Shown: positions 1-9,030, counted from the first letter of the stretch. The stretch is DNA of 64,000 nucleotides from Microbispora sp. ZYX-F-249 (GCF_039649665.1 NZ_JBDJAW010000005.1:62001-126000), one strand, 5' to 3'. A program made the numbers and translations. Notes: generated by a model from the sequence alone, not told the origin.

Positions 1-270
1 CAGACCCGACTTCGCGCTCTCCCTCAGCCCGTACTTCTCGACAAGCTGCGCGGAATCCTTGGTCAGCTTCACCCACCGGCCCGAGTCGGCGGCGATCTCG
101 GAACCCGCCCGCGCGGCTCCGGCCCCGATGTTGAGAACGGGTCTGAGCCGTTGCAGTCCGAGGTCCTTCGACGGCAGTCCCTCGGAGACCAGGAAGCGTT
201 CGACAGCGGTCGGATTCCCGATTACCGCCAGTCCGTCGCCGTCACTGATCAGCTGAATCTCGTCATCCAT
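1..270 (-). CDS. Conserved actinobacterial hypothetical protein, C-terminus cut by window edge
   Basis: The reverse strand is open from an ATG at 268-270 to the window edge, giving 90 codons with no stop. The product starts MDDEIQLISDGDGLAVIG and continues with AVERFLVSEGLPS and GRWVKLTKDSAQLVEKYGL. This resembles a conserved N-terminus I associate with soluble actinomycete proteins of unknown function; that family assignment is from memory. A GGGAGC-type ribosome binding site lies about 6 bases upstream of the ATG. There is no signal peptide or membrane segment in the visible part. The gene is divergent from the secreted-protein gene at 433. The function is unknown and the 3' part lies outside the window. 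Confidence 0.72.
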   Translation of the reverse strand, partial: MDDEIQLISDGDGLAVIGNPTAVERFLVSEGLPSKDLGLQRLRPVLNIGAGAARAGSEIAADSGRWVKLTKDSAQLVEKYGLRESAKSGL

Positions 271-432
271 CGTCGGCTCCCGAAGCGTGGGCAGGGAAAC
301 TGCTCTCCGCACATTTCACCCGGCGCGGTGGGTGTGCAGCCCGGTGCGAATCGAAGCCCTGCCGATATCGAGATCGATTCGTGATTCGCAGCCGACAGAA
401 TTTCCGAGCGTGCTTCCAGCCCAGGGAGAGAC

Positions 433-1281
433 ATGAAGCGTTTCGCGGTCGCCGGTGTCGTGCTCGGCATGCTCACGGCGCTGTTCTCCGGCGCCGGCGC
501 CGCGCACGCCGATTCGCCCACTCAGCCGGTTGATGCGCTCGGGCAGCAGTTCACGGCCGGACGTGGGGTGCTGGTTTCCGAGACCTCCCGGGTGACTTCC
601 CGTAGTTCCAAGCAGACCTACGTCACCCACACCACCGGCTCGATCGGATTCGGGAAATCCGGGGTAACCGGCTATGACGTCACCTCCAGGCTGGAAATAA
701 CCCCCTCGCTCCGAGCCAGCACTCCTCGCGAGCAACTGGACGCCCTGCGCGACCCGCTCCGTGCGGTCAATGTGGGGCGCGACACCTACGTTCAGGGTTT
801 CGGCTGGGGTCCGATGCCCGCGGGAAAGACCTGGACCAAATTCGACGGGGACATCGCGACCTGGGGATATTACGGACAGCGCGGGGACCAGATCGTCGAC
901 GTCCTCAGCCCCGCGAGGCTCAGGTTCGTCATTTCGAAGGCGAATTTCCGGCGCCCGGGCGAGTATCGCGGCACCCTCAGGACGCAGGACCTGTACGCGG
1001 AGCTGGGTCCCATGAATCCGGACAGGCTCAAGGTCTCGTTCAGACTGTTCGTCGGCGCGAACGGATTGCCGGTTCGCCTGGTCACACGCTGGGAGAAGAA
1101 GGATTACGAGTTCTCCCGCGACGACGAGTGGGTCAACACCGTTAACACCAACGTCGTGGACACGCGGTATCACCATTGGGGCGCGAAGGTGAGGATCACG
1201 GCCCCTCGGGCATCCGACGTCGTCGTCTTCGATGGCCATCTCGAGAACGTGATGAATCGCAAAGTCGTCATCACTCCGTGA
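433..1281 (+). CDS. Secreted protein of unknown function
   Basis: The 282-residue product starts at an ATG preceded by AGGGAGAG. Residues 1-26 form a Sec signal peptide with a likely cut after AHA (GAGAAHA/DSP). The mature part is polar, rich in beta-type segments, has no obvious cysteines and no lipobox, so it is predicted to be secreted and soluble. The tail is rich in charged residues (WEKKDYEFSRDDEW). The overall plan (signal, then about 250 residues with alternating hydrophobic positions) is vaguely like LolA/LppX-type carrier folds, but I see no diagnostic motif and do not assign it. It is followed 37 bp later by a methyltransferase in the same direction, so the two may share a transcript. 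Confidence 0.8.
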   Translation: MKRFAVAGVVLGMLTALFSGAGAAHADSPTQPVDALGQQFTAGRGVLVSETSRVTSRSSKQTYVTHTTGSIGFGKSGVTGYDVTSRLEITPSLRASTPREQLDALRDPLRAVNVGRDTYVQGFGWGPMPAGKTWTKFDGDIATWGYYGQRGDQIVDVLSPARLRFVISKANFRRPGEYRGTLRTQDLYAELGPMNPDRLKVSFRLFVGANGLPVRLVTRWEKKDYEFSRDDEWVNTVNTNVVDTRYHHWGAKVRITAPRASDVVVFDGHLENVMNRKVVITP

Positions 1282-1318
1282 AATCATCCGCGAGTCGCCC
1301 GTTGGGTAGGGTCGATTC

Positions 1319-1945
1319 ATGCGGCCCACCACGGACGCCGACGTACGGCGGGTGTTCGATCGGATGGCGGATCGGTACGACAGCCAGATGCTGGCCTGGG
1401 AGCGCCGTCTTCTCCCGGGCGGCCGGGAATGGGCGGTCGGGCAGGCGCGCGGTCACGTCGTGGAGATCGCGGTCGGCACCGGGCTCAACCTCCCGCTGTA
1501 CGACGCCGGCACCACGGTCGTCGGGATCGAGCTGTCCGAGCGCATGCTGGAACTCGCGCGGCGGCGGGCGGCGCGGGCCGGCCTCGGCGAGCGGGTGGAG
1601 CTGCGGCAGGGCGACGTGCAGCGCCTCGACCTGCCCGACGGCGTCGCCGACACCGTGGTGTCCACGTTCACGATGTGCACGATCCCGGATCCGGCGGCCG
1701 CGGCGCGCGAGGCCCACCGGGTGCTCCGGCCCGGCGGGCGGTTCGTGCTGGCCGAGCACGGGCCGTCGAGCAACCCGGTCATCCGGGCCGGGATGCGGCT
1801 GGCCGAACCGCTGTTCGTGCGGTCCGCGGCCGACTACCTCACCCGCGATCCCCGGCCGTTCCTGGAACAGGCCGGTTTCGAGCTCGAGTCGGTGACGCGG
1901 ACGACGCGCGGGATCGGCTTCCGGGTGCTGGCCGTCCGGCCCTGA
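1319..1945 (+). CDS. Class I SAM-dependent methyltransferase
   Basis: The 208-residue product is a Rossmann-fold methyltransferase. Motif I is VVEIAVGTGLNLPLY (residues about 50-64), an acidic residue ends strand 2 (VVGIELSERML), and motif II/III regions are DVQRLDLPDGVADTVVSTFTMC and HRVLRPGGRFVLAEHG. The sequence has the layout of UbiE/COQ5-like or phospholipid N-methyltransferases; the substrate cannot be told. The ATG start follows GGGTAGGG. It is a complete, standard-length member of the family, in line with the upstream secreted protein and convergent with the lipoprotein gene that ends 13 bp beyond it. Confidence 0.88.
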   Translation: MRPTTDADVRRVFDRMADRYDSQMLAWERRLLPGGREWAVGQARGHVVEIAVGTGLNLPLYDAGTTVVGIELSERMLELARRRAARAGLGERVELRQGDVQRLDLPDGVADTVVSTFTMCTIPDPAAAAREAHRVLRPGGRFVLAEHGPSSNPVIRAGMRLAEPLFVRSAADYLTRDPRPFLEQAGFELESVTRTTRGIGFRVLAVRP

Positions 1946-1957
1946 CGCGAACGCGCC

Positions 1958-2629
1958 CTAATCGAGCAGGATGACGATGCCGGTCATGCCGGTGAGCACG
2001 GCCGCGACACCGGCACGTACGGCGCGTCCGGCGCGCTCGGGCGTGAAGCTGGCCGGGTCGTACGTCGAGGCCATGCCGAGACCTTCGCCGCGGAATGACG
2101 CACCGGCCCAGTCGGCGGCGGTGACGTTCGCGGTGGGCTCGGCCAGCTCCGCGCCGACCACGAGGAACTGCTGGTCGAGGTGGTTGGGAGTGACCAGAGC
2201 CAGGGGATCGACGAGATCGTTGCCGGCGCTCACGATGAGATCGGGCTTCATCTCCATCGCCCTGGTGATGCTCGCGACGAACCGGTCCGGCCGCGTGGCC
2301 GTGACGGTCCTGAGGCTGACGCGCTCCTCCTCGGCCCACGCCGTCACCGCGCTCACCAGTGTCCTGGTCTGGCGGTCCTCCCCCGCGGTGAGCAGCACCA
2401 CGCGGTAGCCCTCCGGCGGGCGGACTCCGTCCCAGGAGCCGGGCCGGGGTGTGATCGTCGCCTCCGGGGCGGGTGACGCGGCCGGGAAGAACCCGGGGCC
2501 GGGGGCGCCGACGGCGGTGGGCTTCGGGTGCGGCCGGGACCAGTCGTCGCCGGAGCCGCATCCGCCGGCCAGCAGGGCGGTCGCGACTGCCGCGGCCAGG
2601 GTGCAGGCAGGCAGAAGCCGAGAGCGCAT
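1958..2629 (-). CDS. BMP-family-like lipoprotein
   Basis: The 223-residue product has a lipoprotein signal peptide with lipobox LAGGC (Cys24), so it should be anchored to the outside of the membrane. After a Pro-rich spacer, residues about 70-223 resemble the Rossmann-like lobe of BMP (basic membrane protein) substrate-binding proteins: VVLLTAGEDRQTRTLVSAV, MKPDLIVSAGNDLVDPLALV, FLVVGAEL, and a final helix plus strand TGMTGIVILLD. It is shorter than ordinary BMP solute-binding proteins (about 330 residues) and no ABC transporter genes are adjacent, so a sensing or orphan binding role is as likely as nutrient uptake. The ATG is preceded by AAGGA. Confidence 0.7.
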   Translation of the reverse strand: MRSRLLPACTLAAAVATALLAGGCGSGDDWSRPHPKPTAVGAPGPGFFPAASPAPEATITPRPGSWDGVRPPEGYRVVLLTAGEDRQTRTLVSAVTAWAEEERVSLRTVTATRPDRFVASITRAMEMKPDLIVSAGNDLVDPLALVTPNHLDQQFLVVGAELAEPTANVTAADWAGASFRGEGLGMASTYDPASFTPERAGRAVRAGVAAVLTGMTGIVILLD

Positions 2630-2796
2630 GGGGATCGTCCTTCAGAAGGGCGGCGGGGGACTGCGCCTATTTCCTACCTCATGTCCGATGCGATGGCTGC
2701 GTCCACATGACGTGATTCGTCGTCGGTTCGCGTCCGAGATACCGCTCGTTCATCTCAATCGAGCAGATTTCGTACGCCAAAGCCAAAAGGAGTCAT

Positions 2797-4017
2797 ATGT
2801 CCCCCGCCGCTCGGCGTCGTGTCTGTGCTGTCATCGCCGCCGCAGCCGTGGCCGTCCTGTTCAGCGCCCTCTTCACCCTGCTGGGCGCCCTGCCCGCTCT
2901 CGCCCACGGGTTCACCTCGACGGTTTACGTCGACCTCGTCTCGCCCCGGGCCGGGCACGTCCGCGCCGAACTCCAACTGGAGTACGACCTGCTCGTCGTC
3001 TCCGCCGCCGACTACGAGAAGGACGACCCGCTCTTCCGGGCGGGCACCGCGGCGTTCGAGGCCGGTGACGCGGGTCAGCAGGCCGCCGCGCTCGACGCCC
3101 ACGCCGGCCCGGTCGTCGCGTACGTGACCGAGCGCTTCGGCGTCACCGCCGGCGGCACGGCGTGCATCCCGGTCAGGGACGGCGGCTTCACGATCGGGCC
3201 ACGCGAGGGCGTCCCGTACGCGCGCCTGGTCCTCGACTACCGGTGCCCGGAGCCCGCGCAGGCGCACGAGGTGCGCAGCGGGCTGTTCCCCGGCTCGGAG
3301 GGATACGTGCGCGACAGCAAGACGATCGTCACCTACGACCTCGACCTGAAGTCCGGGAGCACGGCCCTCGACGCCCGGCATCGGTCGTTCTCCACGCAGC
3401 AGTCCTGGTTCGAGCGGTTCTGGGAGTTCTTCCGGCTCGGGGCCGAGCACCTGCTCGGCGGGCTCGACCACATCCTGTTCCTGCTGGCGCTCATCGCGGG
3501 GTCACACCGCCTGCGCGAGCTCGTGCTGGCGGCGACGACCTTCACGCTGGCCCACTCGGTGACCTTCGTCCTCGCCGCCCTCGGTCTCGTGGAGGTGCCG
3601 GCGGCGTTCGTCGAGCCCGTCATCGCCCTGTCGATCGCGGTCGTAGCGGGCTGGCACCTGTGGCGGATCCGGCGGCGCCGATCACATGCCACGGATCTCG
3701 AGACGGCCGGGCACGGCCGCCTCGGCCTGGACCGCGCGGGCCGCGCGCGGCTCGCGGTGGTCTTCTGCTTCGGCCTCGGCTTCGCCTCGGCGCTGGGCAT
3801 CGAGCAGGCCTGGTCGTGGACGCTCCTGTGGTCGCTGCTCGTCTTCAACGTGGGCATCGAGGCCGTCCAGCTGTCGATCATCGTCGCCGTCTTCCCGCTG
3901 CTCGCCCTGCTGCGCCACCGGCGGCCGATCGCGGGGCTGTGGACGACCGGGGCGATCGCGGCGGGCGTGGCCGCGATGGGCCTGGTGTGGTTCGTGCAGC
4001 GAGTGCCCGGGACCTGA
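2797..4017 (+). CDS. HupE/UreJ-like membrane protein with large extracytoplasmic N-domain
   Basis: The 406-residue product starts at an ATG behind AAAAGGAGT. A signal sequence (residues 1-36, ending ALA/H) is followed by an outside domain of about 170 residues. About six membrane helices follow, starting near residue 214. The HupE signature is visible there: GAEHLLGGLDHILFLLAL, then TFTLAHSVTFVLAALG. HupE/UreJ proteins are linked to nickel or cobalt handling, and actinobacterial relatives with a long exported N-domain are common but uncharacterised. The mature N-terminal His (HGFTS) recalls copper/nickel-binding CopC-like termini, which is only suggestive. Its stop codon lies inside a triple direct repeat that leads into the phosphatase gene. 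Confidence 0.85.
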   Translation: MSPAARRRVCAVIAAAAVAVLFSALFTLLGALPALAHGFTSTVYVDLVSPRAGHVRAELQLEYDLLVVSAADYEKDDPLFRAGTAAFEAGDAGQQAAALDAHAGPVVAYVTERFGVTAGGTACIPVRDGGFTIGPREGVPYARLVLDYRCPEPAQAHEVRSGLFPGSEGYVRDSKTIVTYDLDLKSGSTALDARHRSFSTQQSWFERFWEFFRLGAEHLLGGLDHILFLLALIAGSHRLRELVLAATTFTLAHSVTFVLAALGLVEVPAAFVEPVIALSIAVVAGWHLWRIRRRRSHATDLETAGHGRLGLDRAGRARLAVVFCFGLGFASALGIEQAWSWTLLWSLLVFNVGIEAVQLSIIVAVFPLLALLRHRRPIAGLWTTGAIAAGVAAMGLVWFVQRVPGT

Positions 4018-4072
4018 ATCACAACTCGGGCCTGAGATCACAACGTCCGGACCTGAGATCACAACTTCCGGC
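4012..4072 (+). repeat. Three direct repeats (about 21 bp) upstream of the phosphatase gene
   Basis: Three copies of a motif close to CCTGAGATCACAACTTCCGG follow one another: 4013-4030 (a shorter, diverged copy that contains the stop codon of the HupE-like gene), 4031-4051 and 4052-4072. The last two copies are identical at nearly every base and repeat at a 21-bp period, that is, two helical turns. The array sits about 95 bp upstream of the ATG at 4168. Position and phasing suggest binding sites for an activator or repressor of the phosphatase gene. It does not obviously match the GTTCACC-type PhoP direct repeats. Confidence 0.7.
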
Positions 4073-4167
4073 AAGCGCAACGGTCCGCCTGCCCCATGTT
4101 CATCTCCGCGACATCGAATGCCGAAATCGTGCAAATCGCTCCAATTCCCCCACATGGATGGAAAAGC

Positions 4168-5697
4168 ATGAAGCTCGACAAGGGGACACATAACCCCGGG
4201 CTCGTCCTGCGCCGGGTGGCCCTCGGCGCCACCGCGGCGGCGCTCACCGCCGGCGCCGTGTTCGGCGGCGGCCTGGCGACCGCGGCCCACGCCGGCAGCG
4301 TGACGCTCACCGGGCTCGTCCTCGGCGTGGGCGCCGACGAGACGCAGCGCGTCGTGTCGTGGTACGCCTCGGCAGGCACCGCTCAGGTGGTCCAGGTCGC
4401 GCCGGCCAAGAACCTCGTGCGCGGCGAGTTCCCCGAGAACTCCGTCACCTTCCCGGCCACCGTGACGGCGAACAGCGTCAACGGCGGCTACAACGGGCAC
4501 GCCACGATCGACGGCCTGAAGCAGAACACGGAGTACTCCTACCGCGTCGGCACCCCGGGCGCCTGGTCCCCGACGTACTCCTTCACGACCCAGAACTTCA
4601 ACGGCGACAACCTCGACTTCCTGTTCTTCGGCGACCCGCAGATCGGCTCGTCGGGCAACGTGGCGAAGGACGGCGCCGGGTGGGCGGACACCCTGGACGT
4701 CGCCCTCGCCGCCAACCCGAAGGCCGAGCTGCTCGTCTCCGGCGGCGACCAGGTCGAAAGCGCCAACAACGAGACGCAGTGGGACGCGTTCCTCGCGTCC
4801 GACAAGCTGCGCCAGTATCCGTGGGCCGCCACCATCGGCAACCACGACGTCGGCGGCAAGGCGTACGAGCAGCACTTCTGGACGCCGAACACCGACAGGT
4901 CCGCGCCGTACTACAACGGCTCCGCGGCCACCCGCTCGGGCGGCGACTACTGGTTCACGTACAAGAACATCCTGTTCATCGACATCAACAGCAACGCCTA
5001 CGCCAGCGGCTCCGACGCCGCGCACATCGACTACATCTCGAAGGTGGTCAAGGAGCACGGCGCCGACGCGAAGCACACGGTGCTCATCTACCACCACGCG
5101 ATCTACTCGCCGGCCGCCCACGCGAACGACGGCGACAACAAGGTGCGCCGTCAGGACTTCCCGACCGCCTTCTCGAAGCTCGGTGTCGACCTGGTCCTGC
5201 AGGGTCACGACCACAGCTACTCCCGCAGCTACGTGATCAAGAACGGGCAGAAGGCGAACAAGGACGAGCAGCCCGGCGCCACACAGGTGACCAAGGGCCC
5301 GGGCGGCGTCATCTACGTGACGGCCAACTCCGCGTCGGGGTCGAAGTATTACGACCTGACCGCTCCGGACACGACCAAGGACCCGAACTACGGCCCCGAC
5401 CCGCTCAACCCCAAGAGCCACTGGGCCAACTCCGTCGAGAACCAGGAGCACGTCCGCACGTACGTGCGGGTCCAGGTGCGCGGCAACAAGCTCGTGGTCG
5501 AGAACATCCGCAGCGGCACCTGCGCCGCCCCCAACGCCGCGGTGGAGCTGGGCCAGGAGTCGTGGTGCGGCCCGGACAACGGCGCGAGCGCCGCTCAGCC
5601 GGTCGGCTCCCTCGTCGACCAGGTCGTGATCCACACGAACGAGGGCAAGGGCGGCGAGAAGGCGTCGGCCGTGTCCGAGTCCGACTGGCTCCAGTAG
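4168..5697 (+). CDS. Secreted purple-acid-phosphatase-like metallophosphoesterase
   Basis: The 509-residue product has an N-terminal export signal (residues 1 to about 38, ending AAHA/GS) with an RR pair before the hydrophobic stretch, so Tat export is possible. A fibronectin-like N-domain (about 40-140) carries the PAP-type NTEYSYRVG segment. The calcineurin-like metal site follows: FFGDPQIG, VSGGDQVES, TIGNHDVG, VLIYHHAIYSP and LQGHDHSYSR, giving the usual Asp/Asn/His ligands. It is predicted to hydrolyse phosphomonoesters outside the cell. I chose the ATG at 4168 because the signal peptide begins there; an upstream ATG at 4096 would add 24 unlikely residues. The direct-repeat array upstream is a likely control region. 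Confidence 0.88.
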   Translation: MKLDKGTHNPGLVLRRVALGATAAALTAGAVFGGGLATAAHAGSVTLTGLVLGVGADETQRVVSWYASAGTAQVVQVAPAKNLVRGEFPENSVTFPATVTANSVNGGYNGHATIDGLKQNTEYSYRVGTPGAWSPTYSFTTQNFNGDNLDFLFFGDPQIGSSGNVAKDGAGWADTLDVALAANPKAELLVSGGDQVESANNETQWDAFLASDKLRQYPWAATIGNHDVGGKAYEQHFWTPNTDRSAPYYNGSAATRSGGDYWFTYKNILFIDINSNAYASGSDAAHIDYISKVVKEHGADAKHTVLIYHHAIYSPAAHANDGDNKVRRQDFPTAFSKLGVDLVLQGHDHSYSRSYVIKNGQKANKDEQPGATQVTKGPGGVIYVTANSASGSKYYDLTAPDTTKDPNYGPDPLNPKSHWANSVENQEHVRTYVRVQVRGNKLVVENIRSGTCAAPNAAVELGQESWCGPDNGASAAQPVGSLVDQVVIHTNEGKGGEKASAVSESDWLQ

Positions 5698-5745
5698 ACG
5701 ACCGAGGGTGACGTGGGGCCTCGCACGACGAGCCGCCCCGATCGG

Positions 5746-5782
5746 CCGTGGGGTGGGCCCCGTCACGGTGCCCACCCCACGG
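5746..5782 (+). terminator. GC-rich hairpin after the phosphatase gene
   Basis: Perfect 13-bp inverted repeat: CCGTGGGGTGGGC at 5746-5758 and its complement at 5770-5782, with an 11-base loop. There is no T-run, as is common for actinobacterial terminators. It lies 49 bp after the phosphatase stop and ends about 40 bp before the next start, so it may end the phosphatase transcript or attenuate read-through into the DUF916-like gene. Confidence 0.6.
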
Positions 5783-5820
5783 CACGTCGTTGCGTCCCCG
5801 CCCGAGAGACACCGAGGACC

Positions 5821-6858
5821 ATGCAGATGAACCGCCCGCTCAGACCTCCTGCGCCGACCGCGGCAGGCTCCCTCGCCCAAGCCGTCGTCGTGGTGCTGCT
5901 CGCCACGCTCGGCCTCCTCGGCCTGGGGGCGGCCCCCGCCGCGGCGGCCGAGACCTCCTGGACGGTCACCACCGCGTCCGGCGACTTCGGGTCCGGCCGG
6001 CGGAACTACAGCTACACCCTGAACCCGGGCGGGCGGCTCCGGGACGGCCTCGTGATCGCCAATCACGGCACGACCCCGCTCCACCTGGTCGTGTACGCCG
6101 CGGACGGGTTCACCACGGAGCAGGGCCGGCTCGATCTGCGCGGCAGGGAGGCGAAGCCGGCCCGGGTGGGCGCGTGGGTCCGCACGGACCGGCCCGACGT
6201 GACGGTCCCGCCCGGCGAGTCGGCCGAAGTGCCGTTCACGGTCGCTCTTCCGCAGGACGCCGAGCCCGGCGAGTACATGGGCGGCATCGTCACCGAACCG
6301 GCCTCGGCCGGCGCGGCGGACGGGCGCCGCCTCGGCATCCGCGTCCGTCTGCGCGTGGGCGGCGAGCTGAGGCCGAGCCTCTCCGTACGGGACCTGGACG
6401 TGCGCTATTCCGGCACGCCCAATCCGCTGGGGAAGGGCGACGCCACCGTCACGTACACGATCCGCAACACCGGCAACGCCATCCTCGCCGCCCGGCAGGC
6501 GGTGTCCGTCTCCGGGCCCTTCGGGCGCTGGGACGTCCAGGCGCCGGCCGTCGACGATTCACCCCAGTTGCTCCCGGGCGACACCTGGAAGGTCTCCGTA
6601 CCGGTCCACGGGGTGACGCCCGCGCTGAGACTGACGGGGACGGTCACCCTCGTCCCGCTGCTCACCGACGCGGCCGGCTCGGTCGCCCCGCTCGCCGCCG
6701 CCGAGAGCGCCACGCACGCGTGGGCCCCGCCCTGGGCGCTGCTGCTCGTCCTTCTCGTCGCCTGCGGGCTCGTCGTCGCGGCTGTCGCCGCCCGGCGCCG
6801 CCGTGAGGCCGGAGGTCGTCCGGGGCGGGTTCCTCACCGTTCCGCGGCCGTCTCGTGA
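5821..6858 (+). CDS. DUF916-like (WxL-type peptidoglycan-binding) cell-surface protein
   Basis: The 345-residue product has a signal peptide (about residues 1-42, ending AAA/ETS). A beta-sandwich follows with the DUF916-type pattern: YTLNPGGRLRDGLVIANHGTTPLHLVVYAADG, then VPPGESAEVPFTVALPQDAEPGEYMGGI. One C-terminal helix (AWAPPWALLLVLLVACGLVVAA) and an Arg-rich tail anchor it in the membrane. In Firmicutes this domain binds peptidoglycan beside WxL proteins; actinobacterial versions are common but uncharacterised. I take the ATG at 5821 (after GAGGACC); an ATG two codons later is an alternative. The last 25 bp overlap the convergent prolyl oligopeptidase gene. Confidence 0.8.
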   Translation: MQMNRPLRPPAPTAAGSLAQAVVVVLLATLGLLGLGAAPAAAAETSWTVTTASGDFGSGRRNYSYTLNPGGRLRDGLVIANHGTTPLHLVVYAADGFTTEQGRLDLRGREAKPARVGAWVRTDRPDVTVPPGESAEVPFTVALPQDAEPGEYMGGIVTEPASAGAADGRRLGIRVRLRVGGELRPSLSVRDLDVRYSGTPNPLGKGDATVTYTIRNTGNAILAARQAVSVSGPFGRWDVQAPAVDDSPQLLPGDTWKVSVPVHGVTPALRLTGTVTLVPLLTDAAGSVAPLAAAESATHAWAPPWALLLVLLVACGLVVAAVAARRRREAGGRPGRVPHRSAAVS

Positions 6859-8954
6859 AGACGTACGGCCGCCCATGCCGGTGACAGGCCGGTGTGCTCA
6901 CCGGCGAAGGCCAGGATGTCCGCGGTCAGGGCGCGTTCCTTGCTCGCGGGCGAGGCGGCGTGGGCGGTGTCGGGTTCCCTGCGCATGAGGATCGGCCGGT
7001 CGCCGCTGGTGGCGTGCTGGAGAGCCGCGCACATCTTGGTGACGTGGGCCTCTCCGGTCTGCAGATCGGTCACCGCACCGGTGAGCAGGAACGCGGGATA
7101 GCGGACTCCGGGCGTGACGTGGTGGTAGGGCGAGTATCCGAGCAGCCATCGGAGCTGCTCGGGCCGGGATGCGCTGCCGAACTCGTCCGTCCACGTGCAT
7201 CCCAGGCCGAACCGCTCGTAACGCACCATGTCGCACAGCGGGCCTTCGGCGACGACCGCGGCGTACAGGTCCGGCCGCCGCATGGCGGCGGCGGTGACCA
7301 GGAGCCCCCCGGCCGACTGGCCGTATATCGCCAGTTGGCCGGTGGTGGTCACGCCGGTCTCGACGAGCCAGGCCGCGGCGTCGATGAAGTCGCCGACCGC
7401 GCGGTGTTTGTGCGGTCCGCGCCCGGCGTCGTGCCAGTGCTGCCCCTCCTCGCCGCCCCCGCGCACGCAGGCGACCGCGTACGTCCCGCCGGCGCCGACC
7501 CATGCGGCCGCCAGGGGGAAGAACCATGGGCGCATCGGCATGCCGAAGCTGCCGTAGCCGTACAGGAGGGTGGGACGGGGGCCCCGGTCCTCCTCGCCGG
7601 CGGTGAACAGGAAGAGCGTTATCGCGGTGCCGTCACCGGCCCGGCAGCGGACGCGGCGGCTGTGGATCGCCGGGGGGTGCCCGGCCGTCGCCGCGCCGGC
7701 TTCCCGTTCCGTCCTTCCGCGCACGGCGTCGTACCGGTAGACGGCCGGGGGCGTGCCCGCGTCGCAGTAGCTGAACCACGCCCGGTGCCCGTGCGGGACG
7801 CTCGTGCGCAGGGACGACACGATGCCCGCGCCGGGAAGGGGCAGATCGGCGAGCGGCCGGCCGTCGGCCAGGTCGTGCAGTGTCAGCGTTGAGGTGCCGT
7901 GGCGGGCACGCGCCACCAGCAGGAGCGGTCGCGCGAGCGCCGGGCCGTCCAGGACCACGCACTCGTCCAGGGGAGCCTCGGGATCTTCGGCCACCAGCGT
8001 GCGCCAGGCGGCCGGGCCGGCATCGTGCCGGTCCGCCAGGCAGACGCGGCCGCAGGGAGCCCGGTAGTCGGTGACCAGCAGCAGACGGCCGTCCGCGAGG
8101 AAGCGCGGGAGGACCCGCGCGCGGAGGGCGTCTCCGTCCACGACCCTGACGAAGCGCGGGGCTCGCGGATCGGCGAGTTCGGCGACGTACACGTCGTTGC
8201 GCGGGGCGGGCCCGGCCGCCGCGGTGACGGCCAGATGTCGGCCGTCGGGGCTGACCGTGAGCCCGTAGTAGTGGTCCGGGGTGTCCTCGCCGCCGAACAC
8301 CACCGTGTCGGCCTGCCAGGACGTGCCGATCCGGTGCAGCCGCACCCGCCGGTGCAGCCGCAGGTCGCCGGAGGCCAGTTCCTCGTCGGGAACACGGCTG
8401 ACGTAGTAGAACGCGTCCCCTCCCGGCAGCCAGGCGAGCGAGGTGTTGCGGGCGCGCGGCAAGGGGCCGTCCACGATCTCGCCGGTACGCACGTCCAGCA
8501 CGACGAGGTCACTGCCGGGCTGCTCGGCTATCTCCATCTGCACGGCCACCCGTTCGCCCTCACGGGACGGCCACCAGGCGTACAGCCCGGTGTGACCGGA
8601 CGGATCGACATCCATCGGGTCGACCAGCACCCGCCGGCCTTCGGCGTCGACGACGAGCAGGCGGCGCTGCTCGTCCCCGCGCCGCTGCTCGGCGAGGAAC
8701 ATGACCGGACCCCGCACCATCGGGGGCTCCGACACGCCGAAGGAGGACACCTCGTCCACCAGGGACGCCCAGGATTCCTTGTCACGCCATTGCTCGCGGT
8801 GGGCGCGGAAAAGACGATCCTGGGCCGCGACCCACTCCCGCACACACGCGTCAGCGCCGTCTTCCAGCCAGCGATAGGGATCGGGCACGGGATTTCCGAA
8901 CAGATTCTCCACCAGGTCGTCGCGCCGGGCGGCAGGGTAGAACAATCGCGCCAT
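6834..8954 (-). CDS. Prolyl oligopeptidase, family S9A, cytoplasmic
   Basis: The 706-residue product lacks a signal peptide and has the two-part S9A layout. It has a short N-segment (FYPAARRDDLVENLFGNPVPDPYRWLED), a seven-bladed propeller (about 70-430), then an alpha/beta hydrolase domain. The triad is visible: Ser547 in YGQSAGG, Asp630 in GAVTDLQ and His665 in PDTAHAA. It should cut after proline in short peptides. The ATG at 8954 follows GGGGGAC at a good spacing. A 31-codon ORF with a perfect ribosome binding site lies 76 bp upstream in the same direction, so a dedicated peptide substrate is possible. The 3' end overlaps the convergent DUF916-like gene by 25 bp. Confidence 0.92.
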   Translation of the reverse strand: MARLFYPAARRDDLVENLFGNPVPDPYRWLEDGADACVREWVAAQDRLFRAHREQWRDKESWASLVDEVSSFGVSEPPMVRGPVMFLAEQRRGDEQRRLLVVDAEGRRVLVDPMDVDPSGHTGLYAWWPSREGERVAVQMEIAEQPGSDLVVLDVRTGEIVDGPLPRARNTSLAWLPGGDAFYYVSRVPDEELASGDLRLHRRVRLHRIGTSWQADTVVFGGEDTPDHYYGLTVSPDGRHLAVTAAAGPAPRNDVYVAELADPRAPRFVRVVDGDALRARVLPRFLADGRLLLVTDYRAPCGRVCLADRHDAGPAAWRTLVAEDPEAPLDECVVLDGPALARPLLLVARARHGTSTLTLHDLADGRPLADLPLPGAGIVSSLRTSVPHGHRAWFSYCDAGTPPAVYRYDAVRGRTEREAGAATAGHPPAIHSRRVRCRAGDGTAITLFLFTAGEEDRGPRPTLLYGYGSFGMPMRPWFFPLAAAWVGAGGTYAVACVRGGGEEGQHWHDAGRGPHKHRAVGDFIDAAAWLVETGVTTTGQLAIYGQSAGGLLVTAAAMRRPDLYAAVVAEGPLCDMVRYERFGLGCTWTDEFGSASRPEQLRWLLGYSPYHHVTPGVRYPAFLLTGAVTDLQTGEAHVTKMCAALQHATSGDRPILMRREPDTAHAASPASKERALTADILAFAGEHTGLSPAWAAVRLHETAAER

Positions 8955-9030
8955 GGACGTCCCCCGATACGTCGTGTGATATGTCGAGGCACTGCGGCCC
9001 GTACGCGCCGCAGCACCTCGATTCACTCAG

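Noticed and set aside
4012..4072. Interpretation of the repeats as classical PHO boxes
   Set aside because: The units do not contain the GTTCACC core and repeat at 21 rather than 11 bp.
3682..6084. An 800-codon minus-strand frame opposite the HupE-like, phosphatase and DUF916-like genes
   Set aside because: It spans three well-supported plus-strand genes and has no recognisable motif or start signal.
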